NCBI RefSeq assembly: GCF_004151235.1 | Contig: NZ_JUIV01000028.1 | Span: 1 to 43,186, forward strand | Length of the DNA stretch: 43,186 bases | Reading direction: 5' to 3' | Origin: Flavobacterium anhuiense | GTDB lineage: Bacteria > Bacteroidota > Bacteroidia > Flavobacteriales > Flavobacteriaceae | In this document: piece after piece, positions 28,162 through 37,229 of the stretch | Layout: each line of letters begins with the position of its first letter | Position numbering within the stretch: the stretch's first letter is position 1 | Position numbers and translations under genes: made by a program | Notes under the pieces: generated by a model | What the model saw: the letters and a program-made list of their open reading frames with translations, nothing else | Told to the model about the DNA's origin: nothing | Databases searched by the model: none

Positions 28162-29961
28162 ATGGATCGACTGCAAAAAATCTGCAAAGCACAGATAATA
28201 GCCGTTTTATTGGCAGTTTTTTTAGCCAGCACGACAAATGCCCAAACAGCAATGGCCAATGCTGCATCTAGAAACTCAACAAGTTTGAATGGGAAATGGA
28301 AAGTGCTGTCTGATCCGGGAGCTGCTGGCGACTGGAAGAAAGTTTGGATAGAGCCAAAACCGCAGAAGAAAACAGATTTTTTTGAATATTCATTTGACGG
28401 TGCGCCAGAATTGAATGTTCCGGGCGACTTCAATTCGCAATTATGCGAGCTTGCTTTTTATGAAGGTGCTGTCTGGTACAAAAAAACGGTTACTCTTAAA
28501 AAGAAAAATTCAAGACAGTTTCTGTACTTTGGAGCTATAAATTATAGCGCCGATGTGTATTTTAATGAAGAAAAACTGGGAAGCCATGAAGGAGGCTTCA
28601 CTCCGTTCCAATTTGAAATTACAGACAAAATAGAGGATGGCGAAAATACCATAATTGTAAAAGCAGACAATAGGCGTTTAGAGAACGGAATTCCCGGTTT
28701 AGGATATGACTGGCTGAATTATGGAGGAATTACTCGCGAGGTGAAAATTATTGAAACCCCAAAAACATACATTGAGGATTATTCCATCCAGCTAGAAAAA
28801 GGCAGTCTGAGCAATGTGCTGGGATGGATTCGATTAAACGGCGAGAATTTGAGCCAGAAAATTATAGTTAAAATACCAGAATTAAATATTGTTTATCAGA
28901 CAAAGACCAATAGCAATGGTTATGCAAAGCTTGAATTTTCGTCCAAGTTCCAGCTATGGTCGCCTCAAAATTCTAAACGATACCATGTAATTGTGGAATG
29001 CGACACGGATTCCATTGCTGATGAAATCGGCTTTAGAAGCATTGAGACCAAAGGGAGTGAAATTCTGCTTAATAAAAAACCTCTTTTCATTAAGGCCATA
29101 AACATTCATGAAGAAAACCCGATGAAAAAATCTAGAGCATTTTCATTGGATGATGACAGGCTATTGCTTAATTCTGCCAAAGAGCTAGGATGTAATTTAG
29201 TGAGATTGGCACACTATCCGCACAATGAAGACATGATTAAAGAAGCTGAAAAAATGGGTCTGATGGTGTGGAGCGAGCTTCCGATCTATCAGAATGTTAA
29301 GTTTTCCGATAGTTTGGTTCCCAAAAAAATGCGGCATATGCTGCAAGAAATGATTGCTAGAGACAAAAACCGATGTGCAGTCGTAGTCTGGAGCCTTTCG
29401 AACGAAACATATCCGGGCACTCCAAATAGAGATAAAGCGCTTATTGATTTAACAAAAGAATGTAAAGCGATCGATTCTACAAGATTGGTTACCCATGTTA
29501 TCAATACGCAAGGTTATGCCAATAATGCATTTCATGTTTGGGATCCGCTTTATAATTATTCTGATTTAATTGCTCTTAATGAGTATATAGGCTGGTATAT
29601 TCCTTGGCAAGGAAAACCTTCAGAAGTGAAGTGGAAAATAGATTTCTCTAATAAACCCGTATTTATTTCTGAATTTGGAGCAGAGGCATTATATGGAACC
29701 AGAAATGTTCCTGCAGATCAAGCTGCCTACTGGTCTGAGGAATATCAGGAGCAGGTTTATAAAAATCAGATTGAAATGTTTAAGACTATTCCAAATTTAA
29801 GAGGCGTCTGCCCATGGCTACTGTATGATTACAGATCATTGGGAAGAATGCACCCCGTGTATCAGAAGGGATATAATAGGAAAGGATTGATCTCTGAAAA
29901 TGGAGAAAAGAAAAAAGCTTGGCACATTATAAATAACTATTACAAAGAAGATAAAAAATGA
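28162..29961 (+). CDS. GH2 enzyme of beta-glucuronidase-like size with an NxK motif
   Basis: This 599-residue GH2 has a signal peptide (near STTNAQ), N-terminal jelly roll, Ig-like domain and TIM barrel, and lacks the extra C-terminal domains of the other two GH2s. The acid/base is Glu415 in VVWSLSNET and the nucleophile is Glu504 in PVFISEFGAEA. Near the C-terminus it has Asn572-Arg-Lys574 in GYNRKGL. This is the NxK arrangement that contacts the carboxylate of uronic acids in GH2 beta-glucuronidases. It may therefore release glucuronic or galacturonic acid, although a beta-galactosidase remains possible. Its ATGA stop overlaps the start of the following esterase by four bases, implying translational coupling. 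Confidence 0.85.
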   Translation: MDRLQKICKAQIIAVLLAVFLASTTNAQTAMANAASRNSTSLNGKWKVLSDPGAAGDWKKVWIEPKPQKKTDFFEYSFDGAPELNVPGDFNSQLCELAFYEGAVWYKKTVTLKKKNSRQFLYFGAINYSADVYFNEEKLGSHEGGFTPFQFEITDKIEDGENTIIVKADNRRLENGIPGLGYDWLNYGGITREVKIIETPKTYIEDYSIQLEKGSLSNVLGWIRLNGENLSQKIIVKIPELNIVYQTKTNSNGYAKLEFSSKFQLWSPQNSKRYHVIVECDTDSIADEIGFRSIETKGSEILLNKKPLFIKAINIHEENPMKKSRAFSLDDDRLLLNSAKELGCNLVRLAHYPHNEDMIKEAEKMGLMVWSELPIYQNVKFSDSLVPKKMRHMLQEMIARDKNRCAVVVWSLSNETYPGTPNRDKALIDLTKECKAIDSTRLVTHVINTQGYANNAFHVWDPLYNYSDLIALNEYIGWYIPWQGKPSEVKWKIDFSNKPVFISEFGAEALYGTRNVPADQAAYWSEEYQEQVYKNQIEMFKTIPNLRGVCPWLLYDYRSLGRMHPVYQKGYNRKGLISENGEKKKAWHIINNYYKEDKK

Positions 29962-30884
29962 AAAACAAACCATTTTTAATGGCTATGCTGGCCTTGTTCT
30001 GCTGGTCTATAGGACACTCCCAAACAGAAAATGCTGCAGATAAAAAATTAAACCTGCAGCCCATAGTATTCAATGCCGACGACAAACCGGCATTTGAAGA
30101 TCCGCCACAAGGATTTAGGGACAAGCACGCGGAATTAGCTTCGGGAAAACTTACTGTGGTCCAGTACAATTCCAAAACATTGGGCACGCGCCGCGAAATG
30201 GCAGTTTACACCCCTGCAGGTTATGCAGCTGATAAAAAATACCCGGTGCTTTATCTGCTCCATGGCCTTAATTCAGATAAAGGGCAATGGACGGATTGGA
30301 TTCGTGCCCAGGATGTTATAGATAATTTAATCCGTGACGGAAAAATCAAACCAATGCTGGTGGTTTTTCCCAACTGCAACTCAAGTGTCACTGTTGAAAA
30401 TCCGACTCCTGACCAAGAGAAGGAGAAAGAAATGGGATATAAAAGTTATGGAGTATCTTTTGAGAAAGATCTGCTGAAGGATATCATTCCGTATATTGAA
30501 TCAAATTATGCTGTATACCGAAATCGAGAGCAGCGAGCTTTAGCAGGTTTGTCTATGGGAGGCGGGCAATCTCTAAACATTGGCCTTTCCAATATCGATA
30601 CTTTTGCTTTTATTGGAGGTTTTTCATCAGCTCCCAATACAAATGAAGTCGGGGGACTTTCGACTCTTAAGCTTGTGCCAGACGTAAAAGCAGCAAGAAA
30701 AAATCTTAAAGTATTGTGGGTTTCTTGCGGCAGTAAAGACTGGCTTTTCAATGTGAGCCAGCGCATTCATGGCTGCTTAAAAGCAAATCAAGTGCCTCAT
30801 GTGTGGCATGTAGATGGCAATGCGCACGATGATGTAGAATGGGCCAACAATCTGTATCTTTTCTCGCAGCATATTTTTAAATAA
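29958..30884 (+). CDS. CE1/esterase-D-like secreted esterase (feruloyl or acetyl esterase)
   Basis: This 308-residue alpha/beta hydrolase has a signal peptide ending near SIGHSQ. The N-terminal part precedes a CE1-type core with YPVLYLLHGLNSDKGQW. The nucleophile is Ser199 in GLSMGGGQ; the other triad residues are probably Asp261 in GSKDWLF and His290 in GNAHDDVEW. This is the pattern of CE1 feruloyl/acetyl xylan esterases and esterase D. Its start overlaps the GH2 stop (ATGA), and it is the last gene of the plus-strand series before the terminator. It may strip acyl groups so that exo-glycosidases can act; the acyl specificity is not visible. Confidence 0.86.
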   Translation: MKNKPFLMAMLALFCWSIGHSQTENAADKKLNLQPIVFNADDKPAFEDPPQGFRDKHAELASGKLTVVQYNSKTLGTRREMAVYTPAGYAADKKYPVLYLLHGLNSDKGQWTDWIRAQDVIDNLIRDGKIKPMLVVFPNCNSSVTVENPTPDQEKEKEMGYKSYGVSFEKDLLKDIIPYIESNYAVYRNREQRALAGLSMGGGQSLNIGLSNIDTFAFIGGFSSAPNTNEVGGLSTLKLVPDVKAARKNLKVLWVSCGSKDWLFNVSQRIHGCLKANQVPHVWHVDGNAHDDVEWANNLYLFSQHIFK

Positions 30885-30955
30885 ATATTCTTTTAAGCAG
30901 TTTATAGTAGTTTTTTGAAGCACTTTTAAATAAAACGAATATAGGCTGAGAAAAT

Positions 30956-30998
30956 AAAAAAAGCAGCCTTAATGATGATATTAAAGACTGCTTTTTTA
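30956..30998. terminator. Bidirectional intrinsic terminator between the two convergent gene sets
   Basis: AAAAAAAGCAGCCTTAAT (30956-30973), a short loop, and ATTAAAGACTGCTTTTTT (30980-30997) form a long stem flanked by A and T runs, so it can terminate transcription from both sides. It lies between the esterase stop at 30884 and the HTCS stop at 31010. Confidence 0.85.
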
Positions 30999-31009
30999 TT
31001 GCGTTGTTT

Positions 31010-34000
31010 TTATAGTTTTTTGTGAAGTTTTAAATACTCAGAAGGAGATAAACCAAATTCTTCACGGAAATATTTTGAGAATCTTTTCGGCGAATTAAAT
31101 CCAACTTCGTAGGCTATTTGCGAAACCTGCAGCTGGCTTTTATCTAAAAGCTGTCGTCCTCTTTTCAATCGGATTGTACGGATGAATTCGGCAGGGCCTT
31201 TGCCTGTTATAAACATTAGTTTTTTATACAGATGCCCTCGGCTCAAACCTAAAGTGTCTCCAAGATTTTCTACAGAAAATTCAGTATCGCTAATATGCTG
31301 TTCGACCGCTTTTATCGCTTTTTCGATAAAAATTTCATCTAGAGAGGTAATGGTAATCTCCTGCGGATTAACGTCTATTTTTTGTTTAAATGCGGCATGG
31401 CTCTTTTTGGTCCATTCTATAAATTTATTAATTCGAAGTTTGAGAATATGGATATTAAATGGTTTGGTGATATAATCGTCCGCTCCATATTTTAGCCCGT
31501 CTATATGATATTCCTCAGCAGTGCGCGCAGTGAGCAGAATTACAGGAATATGTGACCAGTAGATATTGGTTTTGACCAATTTGCAAAGCTCAATGCCATC
31601 CATTATAGGCATCATTACATCACTTACAATAACTGTAATATTGTGTTTTTGCAGCAGTTCAATAGCCTCTTGTCCATTATGGGCCGTCAGCACCGTAAAG
31701 TCATCTTTTAGGTTGTCTTCTATAAATTCGCACAGGTCTTTATTGTCATCCACAAAAAGAACGAGCTGCTGGGCAGGACTTTCTGTTTTTTCTTCTTCTT
31801 CTTCTTCTTCTTCTTCTTCAATGGTTATAATATCTGCTTGAGCAGGATTAAGCATCAAATTCTTTTCAGAGCTTTCTCTAATTGGGATTTTAAAGGTAAA
31901 TGCACACCCATGTGGAATATTATCTTCAATGGTTATGGTGCCGCCATGAAGCTGTATGTATTCATTTGCAATATGCAGTCCAAGACCGCTGCCGGTTTCA
32001 TTCTGGCTCTGTTCTCCTTGATAAAATCTATCAAATACAAGCGGTTTATCCTTATCGTTGATTCCCGAGCCAGTGTCGAGAACTTTGACGCAGACTTGAG
32101 TATCGTTGCGGCTAATTTTTACCTGAATTTTTCCTCCATCGGGAGTATATTTAAAAGCATTCGAAAGCAGATTGGCAAGTGTTTTTTGTATCTTATCCTT
32201 GTCAAATTCCATAAGCAGGCTGTCTATTTCGCTTTCAAAAGATAATTGGATATTGCGTTCAGCGGCATACACATTAAACGAACTGCAGATATCCTCGGCG
32301 AAACTTACAAACTCTGATGCCTTTAAGTTTAAGCTGACGATTCCTGCATCTAATTTGCGAAAATCTAGCAGAGAATTGATTAAGGAAAGAAGCTGCTGCG
32401 CATTTTTATGGATGACATTTATTTTCTTTCGCATAACCTCATCCATAGAATCATTCAAGAGCACTTGCAGAGGCGTTATGATAAGGGTTAGGGGAGTTCT
32501 CAGATCATGGCTTATGTTGGTGAAAAAGTTCAGCTTCATTTCGTTAATCTGCCATTCCTTCTCACGATTCATTTTCTCGCGCTGTTCCTCTAATTTTAAA
32601 TGATGGCGGATTTTTGATCTGCGCACGGTATACCATATTAGGGCCGCGATCGTTAGCCCATAAAAAAGATACGCCCAGATAGTTAAATAAAAAGGAGGCA
32701 GTACACTTAATGCCAATACTTTGATATTATCGTTCCAACCCGAAGCATTATCATATGCTTTTACCAAAAGTTTGTAATTGCCGGCTGGCAAGGCAGAAAT
32801 TGCAATTTTATTGTCCTGAATAGGAATCCATTCCGTATTAAAACCTTCAATCTTGTAAAAATACTTGACCTTATCGGCATTTAATAAATCAGTACTCGTA
32901 AACTTAAGAGTAATAAGCCTGTCATCGTGCCTTAAAGTAAGTTTGGAAAGCAGTTCTGTCGAATGCTGCAGCAATTTATGTCCATTATAGACAGAATCCA
33001 CCTCTATAGTCTGATTTCCAAGAGTTAGCCCTGTAAAAATAATTTTTGAAACCGGCCTATTTTCTTTTAGCAGCTTGTTTGGATTGATTATGGTATATCC
33101 GTCCAGATTGCCAAGCAAAATATCACCGTTTCTTAATTGCAGTATAGAGTGTTTGTTAAAATAATTATCCATCAGTCCATCCCTAACCGAATAGTTTTTG
33201 CTGCTTATGGATAAATTATCATTGGCATCATAACTTACAGTTAAAATGGAAAGTCCATTAGGGGTAGTAACCCAGATGTTATTGCGGTTATCTTCCAATA
33301 TGCCGCTTACAGAATTGTCGCAAAGGCCATTTGATTTGTTGAAGTAATAAATGGTATCTTTTTTCGGATCCCAGATATTCAGTCCATCATTATGGGCAAT
33401 CCATAATATATTGTGTTTGTCTTTGTAGACCGTAGAAATCTGAAAGTGTTTGAATTTTTGCGTTCCTTTTTTATTGCCATACGATACGACTTTCTTATTA
33501 TTGGTAATATCAATATTGAAAAGCCCGTAACCCGTACCCAGCAGAAGCTCATCGCCTGAATCGTAAAACATATCGAGCGCAAAGACTTGATCTTCAAATA
33601 CAGAAATCACAGAATCAAAACTTGTGGCATCTGACGGAAGCTGCTGTATTTTTCCTCCCATAGACCCTATCCAGATATTTCCGTAACGGTCCTGTTTTAA
33701 GTTCCAGACATTGTTGTTGCTTAGTTTGCTGTTTTTCGTGGTATATTGGGTTATGGCGCCATTTTGCCAGCAAAACAGCCCATTTTGATAAGTGCCGATC
33801 CAAATGCGGTTTTTGCGATCTTCCAATAAACAGGTGATAGCTGCTTTGGGAAATGGAATTCGAGAAGTATTTCCTGATTTTTTATCTTTTTTAAAAAGTC
33901 CTTTCCCATCTGTTGCAATCCAGAGATCTTCGTTGTGATCCTCCATTATGGTGCTAATATCAGAGCATTCCGGGTGTTTGAAATTGATGAAATTTTTAAA

Positions 34001-35056
34001 GCTTTCATTAAAAAAAGAGAGCCCTTTTTTGCTGTGTCCAATCCAGATGGTCCTATCGTTGTCGCGATACATGCAGGTTATATTGTTGGATGGCAGAGAA
34101 TTGTCTTTGTTTGAGTTTTGAACACAGTTTATTATGCTGTTTTTTGATTTGTCAAAAATAAAAAGCCCTTTATGGTCTGTTCCAATCCATATTTCGCCTG
34201 GCTTATTTTCGATAATGCTGCTAACGAAATTAATGTCGCTGTCTACACTGGATTTTAATGTTATAGAGCTCCATTTTTTCGTCTGATCATCGCGATAGAA
34301 AACTTCATTCGGACTATTGTTGAAATAAGTCCATAATCCGTTGTTGCTGTCCAGAAAAACGATATGCCATTCATCAGTTCCATTTCTTCTGCTTGAAACT
34401 GGGAGTGAAATGTTTTTAATATGACCTGTAGTACTGTTTAACTGCCAGCATTTTTGAGAATTTTCAATGCAATATACAGACTCGCCATTATCTGTTACAC
34501 TAATAAAAAAAGGTTCTTCAATGCTTACGCCTGTAAAGATGGAAGTATGCCTTTTTTTTATGTCGTAGAAAGAAATATTTTTTTTATTGAAAACCCATAA
34601 ATTCTTTTTTTTATCCACATAAATTTTACAGTTGCTGTCTGCGCGAATGTGCAGCTTGTTTAAAAGAAAACCGATGTCTGTAATAAAGCAGTCCTTATCT
34701 CTGTTATATATTGCATTATCATGTCCAAAATTGACCCATATATTGCCCATGCCGTCTTCTTGAAGGCCTAATATATCATTTGAAATTAGGCTGTTGGGCT
34801 TTTTAGAGTTGGTAGTGTAAACCTTGAATTCGTAGCCATCATATCTATTAAGTCCGGTTTCGGTGCCAATCCATAAAAAACCGTAACTGTCCCTTAGAAA
34901 TGTCTTGACATTGGTGCTCGAAAACCCTTCGCTGGTTTTCAACTGATGAAAAATATAATTGGACTGCGCAAGAATGCTCTGGAACGAAATTATTCCAAAA
35001 ACAGCAAGAAATAATAAGAGGGCTTTATGTTTTTTCATTCGGTCTAAATTAATCAT
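31010..35056 (-). CDS. Hybrid two-component system (HTCS) sensor/regulator of the locus
   Basis: This single 1348-residue protein combines sensor kinase, receiver and DNA-binding domains. In order: signal peptide (to about FQSILAQ), periplasmic propeller repeats such as DSYGFLWIGTETGLNRYDG (about 40-690), a Y_Y_Y domain (about 715-780), a transmembrane helix (about 788-810), a histidine-kinase dimerisation domain with His850 in NISHDLRTPL, an ATPase domain (NLLSNAFKYTPDGG, DTGSGI, GSGLGLHI), a ten-glutamate linker (about 1080-1089), a receiver with Asp1146 in VSDVMMP, and an AraC-type HTH at the C-terminus (QIAYEVGFNSPKRFSKYF). It should sense a xyloglucan oligosaccharide and activate the SusC promoter. 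A second Met at 35038 (MKKHKALLLF) is an equally good, perhaps better, start. Confidence 0.93.
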   Translation of the reverse strand: MINLDRMKKHKALLLFLAVFGIISFQSILAQSNYIFHQLKTSEGFSSTNVKTFLRDSYGFLWIGTETGLNRYDGYEFKVYTTNSKKPNSLISNDILGLQEDGMGNIWVNFGHDNAIYNRDKDCFITDIGFLLNKLHIRADSNCKIYVDKKKNLWVFNKKNISFYDIKKRHTSIFTGVSIEEPFFISVTDNGESVYCIENSQKCWQLNSTTGHIKNISLPVSSRRNGTDEWHIVFLDSNNGLWTYFNNSPNEVFYRDDQTKKWSSITLKSSVDSDINFVSSIIENKPGEIWIGTDHKGLFIFDKSKNSIINCVQNSNKDNSLPSNNITCMYRDNDRTIWIGHSKKGLSFFNESFKNFINFKHPECSDISTIMEDHNEDLWIATDGKGLFKKDKKSGNTSRIPFPKAAITCLLEDRKNRIWIGTYQNGLFCWQNGAITQYTTKNSKLSNNNVWNLKQDRYGNIWIGSMGGKIQQLPSDATSFDSVISVFEDQVFALDMFYDSGDELLLGTGYGLFNIDITNNKKVVSYGNKKGTQKFKHFQISTVYKDKHNILWIAHNDGLNIWDPKKDTIYYFNKSNGLCDNSVSGILEDNRNNIWVTTPNGLSILTVSYDANDNLSISSKNYSVRDGLMDNYFNKHSILQLRNGDILLGNLDGYTIINPNKLLKENRPVSKIIFTGLTLGNQTIEVDSVYNGHKLLQHSTELLSKLTLRHDDRLITLKFTSTDLLNADKVKYFYKIEGFNTEWIPIQDNKIAISALPAGNYKLLVKAYDNASGWNDNIKVLALSVLPPFYLTIWAYLFYGLTIAALIWYTVRRSKIRHHLKLEEQREKMNREKEWQINEMKLNFFTNISHDLRTPLTLIITPLQVLLNDSMDEVMRKKINVIHKNAQQLLSLINSLLDFRKLDAGIVSLNLKASEFVSFAEDICSSFNVYAAERNIQLSFESEIDSLLMEFDKDKIQKTLANLLSNAFKYTPDGGKIQVKISRNDTQVCVKVLDTGSGINDKDKPLVFDRFYQGEQSQNETGSGLGLHIANEYIQLHGGTITIEDNIPHGCAFTFKIPIRESSEKNLMLNPAQADIITIEEEEEEEEEEKTESPAQQLVLFVDDNKDLCEFIEDNLKDDFTVLTAHNGQEAIELLQKHNITVIVSDVMMPIMDGIELCKLVKTNIYWSHIPVILLTARTAEEYHIDGLKYGADDYITKPFNIHILKLRINKFIEWTKKSHAAFKQKIDVNPQEITITSLDEIFIEKAIKAVEQHISDTEFSVENLGDTLGLSRGHLYKKLMFITGKGPAEFIRTIRLKRGRQLLDKSQLQVSQIAYEVGFNSPKRFSKYFREEFGLSPSEYLKLHKKL
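31790..31819 (-). repeat. Trinucleotide repeat (ten GAA codons) in the HTCS gene
   Basis: Ten uninterrupted TTC units on the plus strand encode ten glutamates in the HTCS linker between the ATPase and receiver domains. Slippage would change linker length in whole codons without a frameshift. Confidence 0.85.
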
Positions 35057-35117
35057 TTATCTGCAGCTGCAGTATCAAAAGGACTGTTTTTATGTAAAAT
35101 CACAGCCATTATTTCAA

Positions 35118-35155
35118 TCACTATCGATTTTATTTTCTTTTAGAATCGATAGTGA
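35118..35155. repeat. Perfect 12-bp inverted repeat in the HTCS leader
   Basis: TCACTATCGATT (35118-35129) pairs perfectly with AATCGATAGTGA (35144-35155) across a 14-base AT loop, in the 138-base gap between the CE20-like stop and the HTCS start. No T run follows in the gene direction. It may be an operator, an attenuator or an mRNA processing site. A perfect palindrome CTGCAGCTGCAG (35061-35072) lies just before the HTCS start codon. Confidence 0.65.
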
Positions 35156-35194
35156 AATTTGAAATATGCAATACGCTTGGCTTATTAAAGATAT

Positions 35195-37144
35195 TTATTT
35201 TTCAAAGCTGTATTTAATGCCTTTTGAGATGGTATCCCAGTCATCTGTTCGAAAAGGAGCAGCAGGGAAATTTTCTGCATTGTATAAATTACAGTCGCTA
35301 GCATCGTCAGCCCAGCCGTAGCGGACAGCTTCAGGATTTTGTACCTGATCGCTCCAGACCAAAAGCTGACTGCCTTTTATTTGGGCTTTGGCGTAATGAA
35401 AAACATGATCAGATCCTGCAACTTCAAATCCTTTTACATATTGGTATTTATCATGAACAGTTAAACCGCTTTCGGCATTGTCAAATGTTAAGAGAATTTG
35501 GTTGCCTTTTGTTTCCATAGACTTGTATGCTGGTCCGCTGAAAACATTTCCTTTTTCATACACTTTATTTAAGGCAATGGCCGCCAGTCTATATCCTACC
35601 TCTTGTTTATTTTTTGGATGAATATCTTTTGGATCTCCAATATCTGCAGTAACACACATGCCAGTATTGGCAACATTGTTAAGGGTGAAAGCTTGCGCTT
35701 CTCTTAATTCTGCCCAATAACTGCCAACGCTGCTGTTTCCTCCAAACTCATTAAAAGAAGACAGCTGGACAAAAAAGAAAGGAAAATCACCTTGATTCCA
35801 TTTTGTTCTCCAGTCATTGATTAGTAACGGAAAAGCTTTTTTATATTGTTCGGCGCGTGTAGCATTTGCCTCGCCTTGATACCAAAGCACACCCTGAAAA
35901 GAATAGGGAACCAAAGGATTGATCATGGCATTGTAAAGAAGAGAGGGATAGCTGTTTGGAGAAAGGTCTGTTTTGATTTCTGTAACCTGAAATTTCCATT
36001 TTCCTGCAAGTGGCACAATTGTCGTGCCTACAGTTAATTTTAAATCAGCTTCATCGCCAAAAATGCCGCCCCCTCCGCTGTAATCCGTTACTCGCACTGC
36101 AACCGTGTTAATGCCTTCTTTAAGCGTTCCAGAAGGTATTTTGTATATTCTTTTTTTGTCCCATTGGGTATTTTTCCCCACTTCAATTCCATTTACATAA
36201 GAAAGATCTTCATCATCTATTTTGCCTAGCTCCAGTAAAGCTTCTTTACTGGCATCTTCTTTTGAAATTATAAAAGACTTGCGCATCCAAACCGTGCCGT
36301 CTAAACTGCCTAATTGCTGGTTCCACAATTGCGGGGCATGTACTTCTGGCCATGCGCTATCGTCAAAACTTGCTGTTTTGTACTGGCTTTCAGAGTTTGA
36401 AGTTATTTTAGATTTTTGAAGAGCTTCAATTTTTGCTGTAAGCGCATCGAGTTTATTTTTTAGAAATGAATCCATTGTGCCTTTTGGAAGATCGGCAATC
36501 ATGCTGCTGAACTCAGGGCTTTTTTCAAAAGCTTCTTTGCTGGTCCAGGTTTCTGAGCACGTGCCTCCCCAAGAAGCATTTATTATTCCAATCGGGATCT
36601 TTAATTCATTGTACACTTTTTTTGCAAAAAAATAGCCCACTGCTGTAAAGGCGCCCGTATTTTTTTTGCTGCTTTCTTTCCAGCTGCCAGCTTTGATCTC
36701 CTCTTTAGGTGTCGAATTTAAATCTTTGTCCACTAAAAATTGTCGTATCCAAGGATTATCTGCTTGACTGATTTCATAATCAGCATTCTGAGCTTGGCCA
36801 ACGGTCCATTCCATATTAGACTGTCCGCTGCAGATCCAAACTTCTCCGACTAGAACATTCTCAATGGTAATGCTGTTCTTTCCTTTAATCGTCATTTTAA
36901 AAGGCCCGCCTGCCTTTTCAGGCTTTAAGTATAAAAGCCATTTTCCATTTTTGTCTGCTTTGGTTCTTTGGATCTGTTTATTAAAAGCGACTTCAATTTT
37001 TTCTCCTGAATCGGCCCAGCCCCAAACAGAAATGGGTTTATTGCGCTGTAAGACCATTCCGTCGCTAAAAAGCAGCGGCATTTTTACATTAGCATTTGCG
37101 CATAAACTCAGCGCAAAAAGCAAAGTGATTAATTTTTTTTTCAT
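35195..37144 (-). CDS. CE20-like SGNH acetylesterase (sialate O-acetylesterase family)
   Basis: This 649-residue secreted esterase has a signal peptide (MKKKLITLLFALSLCANA), an N-terminal beta domain, and an SGNH/SASA hydrolase core split by a jelly-roll insert (about residues 255-380, with WMRKSFIISKED and VRVTDYSGGGGIFGD). The nucleophile is Ser109 in CSGQSNMEW, the oxyanion-type motif ASWGGTCSETW is present, GVLWYQGEANA opens the second half, and Asp507/His509 in PKDIHPKNK supply the rest of the triad. This split architecture matches CE20, described as a xyloglucan acetylesterase family, and the position beside GH31 and GH42 agrees. It should deacetylate galactosyl residues before galactosidase action. 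Confidence 0.87.
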   Translation of the reverse strand: MKKKLITLLFALSLCANANVKMPLLFSDGMVLQRNKPISVWGWADSGEKIEVAFNKQIQRTKADKNGKWLLYLKPEKAGGPFKMTIKGKNSITIENVLVGEVWICSGQSNMEWTVGQAQNADYEISQADNPWIRQFLVDKDLNSTPKEEIKAGSWKESSKKNTGAFTAVGYFFAKKVYNELKIPIGIINASWGGTCSETWTSKEAFEKSPEFSSMIADLPKGTMDSFLKNKLDALTAKIEALQKSKITSNSESQYKTASFDDSAWPEVHAPQLWNQQLGSLDGTVWMRKSFIISKEDASKEALLELGKIDDEDLSYVNGIEVGKNTQWDKKRIYKIPSGTLKEGINTVAVRVTDYSGGGGIFGDEADLKLTVGTTIVPLAGKWKFQVTEIKTDLSPNSYPSLLYNAMINPLVPYSFQGVLWYQGEANATRAEQYKKAFPLLINDWRTKWNQGDFPFFFVQLSSFNEFGGNSSVGSYWAELREAQAFTLNNVANTGMCVTADIGDPKDIHPKNKQEVGYRLAAIALNKVYEKGNVFSGPAYKSMETKGNQILLTFDNAESGLTVHDKYQYVKGFEVAGSDHVFHYAKAQIKGSQLLVWSDQVQNPEAVRYGWADDASDCNLYNAENFPAAPFRTDDWDTISKGIKYSFEK

Positions 37145-37229
37145 TTTGGTTGGTTTAAATTTATAGTTAGCATTAAATCTGCGGCAAGAGCTGCAGGGAT
37201 GTTCAAAGATTGCAATTGTTTAAAAAAAA

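Noticed and set aside
31566..31841. Serine-rich plus-strand frame opposite the HTCS gene
   Set aside because: It is the complement of the glutamate repeat and the receiver domain, so a shadow.
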